Positions 24,408 to 31,627 of a stretch of DNA of 58,040 bases are shown piece by piece (within the stretch, counting starts at the first letter, position 1; every line of letters begins with the position of its first letter). The position numbers and the translations under genes are program-made. Below the pieces are notes generated by a model. The model worked only from the letters and a program-made list of their open reading frames with translations, was not told where the DNA came from and ran no database searches. This DNA is from Bog-756 sp038210245 (GTDB lineage Bacteria; Actinomycetota; Acidimicrobiia; Acidimicrobiales; RAAP-2). Where the stretch lies: positions 1 to 58,040 of the forward strand of contig JBBQWW010000012.1 of the NCBI GenBank assembly GCA_038210245.1. Direction: 5' to 3'.

Positions 24408-25599
24408 ATGAAGTCCCTGGTGTTATACGACGACGCGGACATGGACGGGCAGTTGTCCCGAACGCTGATCGGGGCATCCCTCGGGACCGCCGACCTCGGT
24501 GAGGCACTCGCCACGGCCCGACGGGTGGAGCCGGGCCGTTACGACCAGTGGCACGATGAGTGGACGGCCACCTCGGCCCGCGCCGAACGGGCCGGTGACC
24601 GCCTGGCCGAGCAGGGGCATTCCGACCTGGCCGGGCCGGCCTATCTGCGGGCCTCCGAGTACCGACGCCAGGCGTACTTCTTCCTCCGGCATGACGTTGT
24701 CGACGAGCGCGTCCAGACGGCCTACCGGGCCCACCGCGACCTCTTCGGCCGGGCCCTCCCCCACCTGCAGTACGCGGTGGAGCCGGTGTCGATCCCCTTC
24801 GATCCGGTGCCCCTGCACGGCTACCTGTTCCGGCCCGACGGCAACGACCCGGGACCTCGGCCCACCGTGCTCTTTCCCGACGGCTTCGACAGCACGTGCG
24901 AGGAGATGTACAAGTACGGGGCCCAGGCCGCACTCGCAAGGCCGGAACGCTGTCACCTGGGACGGCCCGGGTCAGAGGAGTCAGCTCATCGAGCACGGCG
25001 TCACCATGCGTCCGGACTTCGAGGTGGTGGTGGCCGGGGTGATGGAGTGGGTGCTCGGCCAGGCCTGTGTGGCCCCGGACGCGGTGGCCCTGGTAGGGCG
25101 GAGCTTGGGGGGCTATCTGGCCCCCCGGGGGGCCAGCTCCGGACCTCGTCTCCGGGCCCTCGTCTGTGATCCCGGTCAGTTCGACTTCACCTCGCGGTTC
25201 ATCTCCATGTTCAGCCCCGACGACTGGCAGCGGGTGCTCGAGGCCGACCCGACGATGGACGCCCAGCTCGACGGGTTCCTGACCGGAGACCGCAATCTCG
25301 AGTTCTATGGCTCGCGCATGGCGGTCATGGGCGCGGCGACCTTCGGTGAGTGGCTGCGGCTGCTGGGCGGGTACACCCTGGCCGGAAGGGCTGAGCTCAT
25401 CACCTGCCCGACCCTGGTGACCGAGAGGGAAGGAGACTTCGCCAGTCAGAGCCAGACGCTCTTCGAGGCCTTGACCTGTGAGAAGTGGTACCACGGCTTC
25501 ACCGAGGCCGAAGGGACCGGCGGCCACTGCGAAGGGATGGGTCAGCAGCTGTGGCGGGACTACGTGTTCTCCTGGCTGTCGGAGCGACTGGACCCCTGA
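24408..25599 (+). pseudogene. Alpha/beta hydrolase, interrupted by a frameshift near 24938-24950
   Basis: Two frames together make one hydrolase of about 396 residues. The first (ATG 24408) runs through HGYLFRPDG and TVLFPDGFDSTCEEMYKYGAQAALA. The second continues from about 24950 with NAVTWDGPGQRSQL, the nucleophile motif ALVGRSLGGYLAPR, and GTGGHCEGMGQQLWRDYV, which supplies the probable catalytic His. Deleting one base in the CGCAAGG run near 24940 would join the frames as AALAGRNAVTWDGPG. The family resembles dienelactone-hydrolase-like or FrsA-like esterases. Either the gene is decayed or the sequence carries a one-base error; all catalytic motifs remain, which favours an error or recent mutation. 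Confidence 0.8.
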
Positions 25600-25623
25600 C
25601 CGGCCCCTCTCCGCCGACAGGCC

Positions 25624-27114
25624 TCACTGGCCCAACTGGCTCCGCACCACCTTGCCCATGGCGTTGCGGGGCAGGGCCTCCACCACCCGGACCAACCGGG
25701 GTCGCTTGTATGAGGCCAGGGTGGACGCGGTGAACTGGGCCAGGTCCTCGATCGAGGGGGCTCGGCCGGCGGGGACGATCCACGCCGTGACCACCTCCCC
25801 CCACTCCGCCGACGCCGTGCCGGTCACCGCCACCTCAGCCACCCCCGGGTGGGTGGCCAGCACGTCCTCCACCTCGCTGGGGTAGACGTTGAAGCCCCCC
25901 GAGATGATCAGCTCCTTGGACCGGCCCCTGATGGTGAGGTAGCCGTCGGACTCCTCGCCGAGATCGCCGGTGCGGAACCACGGGAGGCCACCGTCGTCGG
26001 CGGGCTCGAACGCCTCGTCGTTGGCCTGTGGGCGTTGCCAGTAGCCGTCGAAAACGTTGGGACCGCGCACCCCGATCTCACCGTCGGCCCCCAACCGGAC
26101 CTCGACCCCGGGTAGGGGGAATCCCACCGTTCCCGCCCGGCGCTCCCCCCGGTAGGGGTTGGACACGTTCATGAGGGTCTCGGTCATCCCGTAGCGCTCA
26201 AGCACCACGATGCCGGTGGCCGCGTGGACGTGGGCGTGGAGCTCCCGCGACATGGGGGCCGAGCCGGACACGCACAGGCGGAGGCCGCCCAGCCGTCCGA
26301 GCTGACCCGAGCCCACCAGACGGTGATACATGGTGGGGACCCCGAAGTACAGGGTGGCCCGGTGGTCCTCGGCCGCCTCCACCACCGCGGCCGGGTCGAA
26401 GCCGGGCAGCAGCACCGCCGAGGCCCCGGCCAGCAGGGTGCCGTACACCCCGACGGCCAGGCCGTGGGCGTGGAAGATGGGCAGGCAGTGGACCAGGCGG
26501 TCCTCCGGCGTCCAGCGCCACGCCGAGGTCACCGACATGGTGGCCGCCAACAGGTTCCGGTGGCGGAGCACCGCCCCCTTGGGGACGCCGGTGGTGCCCG
26601 AGGTGAAGCAGATCAGGGCCGGATCGTCAGGACCCACGGCGTCCAGCGTCCCGGCATCACCGTCGGGCAGGTCGAGACCGGGACCGGTCACCACCTTGGC
26701 ACCGGGGGCCGCCCTCCGGACCCACTCGGCCTGGTCGGGACGGTCCACAATGGCGGCCACGGCCGCCACGTCGGACACGATGTGGGCCAGCTCCCGCTCC
26801 GAGTACGCGGGGTTGGCCGGCACCACCACCAGGCCGGCCCGCCACGCCCCGACGTGGGCCACCAGGGCGGCCACCGACGACGGAGCCGACCACACCACCC
26901 GGTCCCCCGGGGCCAGTCCCGCGGCACGGAGGCGACCGGCGGCCCGGCGGGTGGCCTCGTCGAACTCCTCCGCGCTCCACCACCGGCCGGCGGGCCCGGA
27001 ACCTCCCGTTCCCGGGTGAGGCTCCCACCACAGCGGGGCTCGGGGCGCCGCCCGCCACCGGCGGACCCAGGCCCGAACCAGTGTCCCCTCCGAGGTCAGG
27101 TCGGCCACCGTCAT
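25624..27114 (-). CDS. Acyl-CoA synthetase (AMP-binding), malonyl-CoA synthetase (MatB)-like
   Basis: 496 residues from ATG 27114; the ribosome site is weak. Adenylate-forming motifs: P-loop FTSGTTGVPKGAVLRHRNL, ERYGMTETLMNVSNPYRGER, WFRTGDLGEE, and the C-terminal catalytic Lys in PRNAMGKVVRSQL. The segment SNPYRGERRAGTVGFPLPGV closely follows the pattern of MatB malonyl-/methylmalonyl-CoA synthetases, in which the Arg contacts the dicarboxylate. Reaction: carboxylate + ATP + CoA to acyl-CoA + AMP + PPi. Other medium-chain acyl-CoA ligases are possible. It may feed methylmalonyl-CoA-type intermediates, but no biotin carboxylase or polyketide genes are nearby. Confidence 0.88.
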   Translation of the reverse strand: MTVADLTSEGTLVRAWVRRWRAAPRAPLWWEPHPGTGGSGPAGRWWSAEEFDEATRRAAGRLRAAGLAPGDRVVWSAPSSVAALVAHVGAWRAGLVVVPANPAYSERELAHIVSDVAAVAAIVDRPDQAEWVRRAAPGAKVVTGPGLDLPDGDAGTLDAVGPDDPALICFTSGTTGVPKGAVLRHRNLLAATMSVTSAWRWTPEDRLVHCLPIFHAHGLAVGVYGTLLAGASAVLLPGFDPAAVVEAAEDHRATLYFGVPTMYHRLVGSGQLGRLGGLRLCVSGSAPMSRELHAHVHAATGIVVLERYGMTETLMNVSNPYRGERRAGTVGFPLPGVEVRLGADGEIGVRGPNVFDGYWQRPQANDEAFEPADDGGLPWFRTGDLGEESDGYLTIRGRSKELIISGGFNVYPSEVEDVLATHPGVAEVAVTGTASAEWGEVVTAWIVPAGRAPSIEDLAQFTASTLASYKRPRLVRVVEALPRNAMGKVVRSQLGQ

Positions 27115-27199
27115 GGCCTGGCCGGGTGCCAGGTGGTGCCGCCAGGACCGCACCGTCACGGCCCGGTCGACCCGACCGGACCGGTGCACCCCCGACGGT

Positions 27200-29533
27200 T
27201 CATCCCCCGTTGGCGGCAGGCACGTACGTCCGGCACGGCTGGCCTCGCAGGGAGGGACACGCCGGCTGCGGGTCCGGCGGCGTGACCCCCTTCACCTCCG
27301 AGAGCACCAGGGCCGACGGGTGCCACGCCCCCAGACCGATGGTGTCGATGACCGTCCCCCCGGTCGGGTAGGTGTCGAACTGCCAGGCCGGCCGGTCGCC
27401 GCCGGGGGCGGTGATGGAGATCCGGATCCTCGAGCCGGCCCGGAAGGCGTAGGCGAAGGGAACGATGGGGATCCGGACCTCGGTGAAGCGCCCGGCGGGC
27501 AGTGGGGCAGCGGTTTCGGCCGCGTAGGTGGGGACCGGGTGGGTGGCGGTGGAAGCCGAAGGGTCGAGGGCCCGGTCACTGGCCCGGAGCTCGCCGGTCT
27601 GCACGAACAGCTCCTGCCCGTTCGGCCGCACCTCGGAGATGGTGGCCTGCAGGTCGGTGTCGGCTGCCGTGCTCTGCACCCACAGGTTGAGGCTGGCCGG
27701 ACCTACGGCCACCACGTCCTGGGTCAGCGGGGCCGATACGAATCCGAGCCCGTCGGAGCCCGAGGCCGCCACCCACTGGTAGGGGGGCAGCGCCGCCCAG
27801 GCGTTGCCCGACGGCAGGTCGTCGGCCGGCCGGGCCGACGGATCGGGTCGGAAGGAGGCCGTGGCCGACGCCGGACGCTTCGGGGAGAGGGCGCCCCCCG
27901 CTCCCAGCCGGTAGGTGGTGGCCGTGGCCTGGGGCGGGGGCCACGCCGTGTAGTCCTGGCTCCACACCGGCTGCATGGCTCCGGCCCCTGCACTCCCCCC
28001 ACCGTTGTCGAACAGGACGCGGACCCGGGGCTGTTGCTCGAACGCCGCCCGGGCCGAGGTCAGGTCGGGCTGGTCGGTGTACTGGACGGCGGGCACCGGT
28101 CCCGAGGGGGCACCGGCGGCCTGCTGGTAGATCAAGGGAGCGATAGCCGAAAGCGTGGGGGACGGGGTGGGCACCCGGTCGGCCACGTAGAGGTCGAGGA
28201 ACTCGAGCCACCGGGTGATGGCCCCCGGTCCCAGCGAGTCGATGTGGGTGCCGTTGGTGATGGTGGCCCACACCTTGGGGTCCTGGGCCAGGTTCTGGAT
28301 GATGGCCGGCCACTGGCCCCCGGTCTGCTCGTCCTGGAAGGCCCCGGACAGAAAGACGGGCACGTCGACCTGCTTGGCCCAGGTGGCCGGGGCCCGCTGC
28401 TGGTAGAGGGAGGGCTCGTAGTGGCTGGCCTCCTGCAGGAGCGACTGGATGTTCTGGGCCTGGCCGTGGAGGGCCTGGTCGGCCAGGCACTGCCGGTCAC
28501 CCTGCTGGATGAGGACCTTGGCCCACGTCTGCCCACCGGCCGGGGCGGGCAGGGCGTTGGCCTGACGCTCGGCCAGCCACGAGCCGGCGAACCCGTTGTT
28601 GAACATGCCTCCGGGAAAGCCTGTCGAGTACAGGTCGTCGGTGAGACTCATGGGGGCGATGGCGGCCAGGCCGGGGGGTCGGGTCCCGGCCACGAACATC
28701 TGGGAGATGCCCGAAAAGGAGATCCCCACCATGCCCACCTTGTGATTGGCCACCCACGGCTGAGCGGCGGCGATCTGCACGGCGTCATGGCCGTCATAGG
28801 TGGTCGGGAGGTCGAAGAGGTCGAAGGCTCCACCCGAGCATCCCGTCCCCCGCATCTGGAGACTGATGGTGGCGAAGCCCAACAGAGGGGCGATCAGCGA
28901 GCCCACGATGGTGGCGCTGTCGGGCACCAGGGGGTCCGAAGTGGTCTCGCCGTTCTGGCCGAGCTCGGCGTCGATGAGGCTATGGGGCGGGGCGATGGCG
29001 TAACCCGACTCTTCGATCACGGTGGGGAACGGTCCGTCGGCGAGGGTCTTTCCCGGCGGGAGGCGGACCGTGGCCGCCAGCGACACCCCGTCCCGCATGG
29101 TCAGGTAGTTCAGGCCCACCACCAGGTGTTGACGGGAGTAGAAAGGGCTCGGCGGGGTGTCGTGGGTGGAGAGGACACGGAACCGGGCCGTGGACAACAC
29201 CGGCGTCCCCGTCACGGTCCGGAAAGTGTAGCCCCGGCCGGGGGCCACGTCACGCACGATCAAGCTCCCCTGGGCGTCGACGGTCCCGCTCCCCACCTGC
29301 TGCCCGGAACCGTCGACCAGCCGCGCCATGGTACCCGGGGATCCGCCGAGCAGGTAGGCCTGATCGATGGAACCGTGTCCGGTGAAGGGGGCCGAAGCGG
29401 CGGCCTTCGCGGCCGGGGCCGTGGGGTGGGCTCGGGGCCCCGATGCCATGGCGGACCCGGGACTGGCCACCGAGGCGCCGGCCAGCACCGCGGTCAGCGA
29501 CGCCAGCATCAACCACCATCGACCGTGCGTCAC
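27200..29533 (-). CDS. Secreted X-Pro dipeptidyl-peptidase-like (S15, CocE/NonD) hydrolase
   Basis: 777 residues from GTG 29533 (MTHGRWWLMLASLTAVLAGA), with AGAGGGGG upstream; ATG 29509 is possible. A signal peptide ends near ASPGSAMA. After an N-terminal domain, the CocE/NonD alpha/beta-hydrolase core appears: RDGVSLAATVRLPPGKT, ISLQMRGTGCSGGAFDLFD, the nucleophile elbow VGISFSGISQM, an acid candidate in LSGAFQDEQTGGQW, and His in TNGTHIDSL. The C-terminal jelly-roll (AGSRIRISITAPGGDRP) is the family's usual beta domain. Family members cleave X-Pro dipeptides or esters such as cocaine and beta-lactam acyl groups; the substrate here is unknown. Confidence 0.9.
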   Translation of the reverse strand: MTHGRWWLMLASLTAVLAGASVASPGSAMASGPRAHPTAPAAKAAASAPFTGHGSIDQAYLLGGSPGTMARLVDGSGQQVGSGTVDAQGSLIVRDVAPGRGYTFRTVTGTPVLSTARFRVLSTHDTPPSPFYSRQHLVVGLNYLTMRDGVSLAATVRLPPGKTLADGPFPTVIEESGYAIAPPHSLIDAELGQNGETTSDPLVPDSATIVGSLIAPLLGFATISLQMRGTGCSGGAFDLFDLPTTYDGHDAVQIAAAQPWVANHKVGMVGISFSGISQMFVAGTRPPGLAAIAPMSLTDDLYSTGFPGGMFNNGFAGSWLAERQANALPAPAGGQTWAKVLIQQGDRQCLADQALHGQAQNIQSLLQEASHYEPSLYQQRAPATWAKQVDVPVFLSGAFQDEQTGGQWPAIIQNLAQDPKVWATITNGTHIDSLGPGAITRWLEFLDLYVADRVPTPSPTLSAIAPLIYQQAAGAPSGPVPAVQYTDQPDLTSARAAFEQQPRVRVLFDNGGGSAGAGAMQPVWSQDYTAWPPPQATATTYRLGAGGALSPKRPASATASFRPDPSARPADDLPSGNAWAALPPYQWVAASGSDGLGFVSAPLTQDVVAVGPASLNLWVQSTAADTDLQATISEVRPNGQELFVQTGELRASDRALDPSASTATHPVPTYAAETAAPLPAGRFTEVRIPIVPFAYAFRAGSRIRISITAPGGDRPAWQFDTYPTGGTVIDTIGLGAWHPSALVLSEVKGVTPPDPQPACPSLRGQPCRTYVPAANGG

Positions 29534-29649
29534 CCGTTCCCCCTCTGCTGTCGTCGGATCCGACCCCGTTGGCCCGGGCTCCGAACGAGCCGCACGCCAT
29601 CGTAGCCAGGACGGAGACCGTCCACTGAGATCGAAGGGGGCTGGGCCCC

Positions 29650-31239
29650 TCACCTCCGAGCGGTGGCCCGGCGCCGGTTGAGCCGGGTGAACATCCGTCG
29701 CTGCGCCGAGTACAACTTGGGGAACTCCCCGTAGAGGTGGTCGTACGTGGCCCGTTGGGCCGGGTCCGGTCGGAACACCCGGTCCACCGTGACCAGCCCC
29801 TCGACCTCGGTGGGCGTCACCGAGCCGAGGGCCAGGCCGGCGAAGATGGCTGCGCCACGCAGGTTGGCCAGCAGCGGTGCCTGCACCCTCTCGATGGTCC
29901 GATCCATCACGTCGGCGTGGATCTGGCACCACAGGTCCGACTGGGCGCCACCCCCAATCATCCGCACCGGGTCCAGTCGGCGCTTGGCGAACCGTTCCAC
30001 CGCGTCATGGAGCCAACGGTTGTTGAGGGCCACCCCTTCGAGGACGGCACGGGCCAGGTCGGGGCGTCCCGTGGTCAACGAGAGGTTATGGAAGCCCGCC
30101 CGGGCGTGCCGATCATCGACCGGCGAGCGCTCACCCCGGAGCCACGGCGTGAACAACACCGTGGACGCCCCGGGCGGCGCCGATCCGGCCAGGTCGGTCG
30201 CCGCCCGGAAGTCGGGCCGACTCTCCGAGTCGGCCAGTCCCGGCACCACTCCACACAGCCAGTCGAGGCACTGGCCACCCGTCTCGTGGTTGTCGGCGAT
30301 GAGGTAGCCGTCCGGTCCCAACCCGGGGACGCTGGCCACCTGCCGGAGGGCATCGGTCTTCTTGAAGGGCACCGGGGCCCCGATCCACGCGCTGGTACTC
30401 ACGGCCAGGTGGGCCTGGTAGTCGAGCACCGCTCCCGCTCCACAGGCCGCCGAATGCAGATCGGGCGTCCCGGTCACCACCCGGACCCCGGCGGGGAGAC
30501 CTAGGTCGGCGGCCACCTCAGGCCGGACCGGGCCGATCACCGAGCCCGTGCGATGGAGCGGCGGGAGCCGATGGGGGTCGACTCCCGAGCGGGCCACCAG
30601 CACCGGGTCGTACGCCAGCACGTCGAGGTGACGGTTGTCGGTCAGCCACGCACCGATCATCGAGGCGTGGGACGCCGCGGCCCGTCCGGTGAAGCACATG
30701 GACAGGTAGTCGACGGGCTCGAGGAACCATCGGGCCGGCGGCGGGCCTGTCTCGGTGGCCTGAAGGAAGCGTATGTGCCCGATCGGATCGGCCCCCGAGG
30801 TCGAGGGGGCCCCACCGGAGCGACGGATCCAGGTGAGGGCGGGCCACGGTGCGTACCCGGCCACCGGGCCGGCGATGACCTCCCGGGAGTAGCGGGCACC
30901 GCGTGTGTCCATCCACAGGACGCAGGGACCGGTGGGTGTCCCGTCCCCGTCCACCGGGACGGTGCTGGCCCACTGGCCGGTGACGCTCACCGCCACCACC
31001 GCGTTCGGCGGGACCGTTCCTGACGACAGTCCGCGTCGGGCGCACTCCCGGACGATCTCCCACCACTCGGCGGCATCTTGGGTGGCCGCGTCCCCGTCCA
31101 CCCGGGTGGAGAGGCGGACATGCTCGTGCCAGGCCATGGTGCCGGTGAGGGAGACCAGGCCTACCTTGACCCCGCTGGTCCCGAGGTCGACAGCCAGGAC
31201 AAACTGTTCCGCCACCGGCACCGATTCTGGCCTGCTCAT
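29650..31239 (-). CDS. FGGY-family carbohydrate kinase (xylulokinase-like)
   Basis: 529 residues from ATG 31239 (MSRPESVPVAEQFVLAVDLG). The ASKHA fold is indicated by FVLAVDLGTSGVKVGLVSLT (phosphate 1), VSVTGQWASTVPVD, ETGGQCLDW and VRMIGGGAQSDLWCQIHADV (adenosine site). The substrate-domain Asp is probably that in VTGTPDLHSAACGAG. Length matches xylulokinase and related FGGY kinases, which phosphorylate pentuloses, glycerol or related polyols with ATP. No pentose isomerase or transporter is adjacent, so the sugar is not defined. The start is unsupported by a clear ribosome site; a longer frame would include a 13-bp tandem repeat. Confidence 0.9.
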   Translation of the reverse strand: MSRPESVPVAEQFVLAVDLGTSGVKVGLVSLTGTMAWHEHVRLSTRVDGDAATQDAAEWWEIVRECARRGLSSGTVPPNAVVAVSVTGQWASTVPVDGDGTPTGPCVLWMDTRGARYSREVIAGPVAGYAPWPALTWIRRSGGAPSTSGADPIGHIRFLQATETGPPPARWFLEPVDYLSMCFTGRAAASHASMIGAWLTDNRHLDVLAYDPVLVARSGVDPHRLPPLHRTGSVIGPVRPEVAADLGLPAGVRVVTGTPDLHSAACGAGAVLDYQAHLAVSTSAWIGAPVPFKKTDALRQVASVPGLGPDGYLIADNHETGGQCLDWLCGVVPGLADSESRPDFRAATDLAGSAPPGASTVLFTPWLRGERSPVDDRHARAGFHNLSLTTGRPDLARAVLEGVALNNRWLHDAVERFAKRRLDPVRMIGGGAQSDLWCQIHADVMDRTIERVQAPLLANLRGAAIFAGLALGSVTPTEVEGLVTVDRVFRPDPAQRATYDHLYGEFPKLYSAQRRMFTRLNRRRATARR

Positions 31240-31248
31240 GGCTTGGTA

Positions 31249-31287
31249 CCGCCGGGCCGGACCGCCGGGCCGGACCGCCGGGCCGGA
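31249..31287. repeat. Three perfect 13-bp tandem repeats
   Basis: CCGCCGGGCCGGA is repeated three times without mismatch at 31249-31261, 31262-31274 and 31275-31287, just upstream of the preferred kinase start. It would change the length of an N-terminal extension if an upstream start were used. Confidence 0.9.
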
Positions 31288-31627
31288 CTCGCCGACCTGG
31301 GCCGTCTGGTTCCCCGGGATCATCGTCCGCACGCTATCGGGCCCCCTGGATGCCACGGGCGTCGTCAGACGAGGCTCAGTCGGGGACGGTCACCCGTTGC
31401 CTTAACCGCGTTCCGTGCCATACCATGCTGAGTGGGCGCTCTGAGTGGCCGAACAGCCACGTCGCGAGAGTAAGCCCACCGTCTCATCGTTCATTTCCGA
31501 TCGTGCAAAGTGATCCAGCAGGGGCAGGGCTGCTTCAGATGCCAGACATTCTCAACGTCACAGGTCCGGAGGGTCGCGCCGGACGCGTCTGCGCCACGGC
31601 CGTCGGCGTCGGGCCGCGGGTTCGGCC
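31288..31627. other. Intergenic region between kinase and LAL regulator starts
   Basis: About 340 bases separate the kinase-side repeat and the regulator start on the opposite strands, so both promoters should lie here. I see no convincing -10/-35 pair, operator or RNA element. A frame across 31350-31631 gives an unrecognisable peptide and is not called. Confidence 0.5.

Noticed and set aside
27113..29605. Long plus-strand frame opposite the S15 peptidase
   Set aside because: Gly/Arg/His-rich shadow; the minus-strand protein has signal peptide and catalytic motifs.
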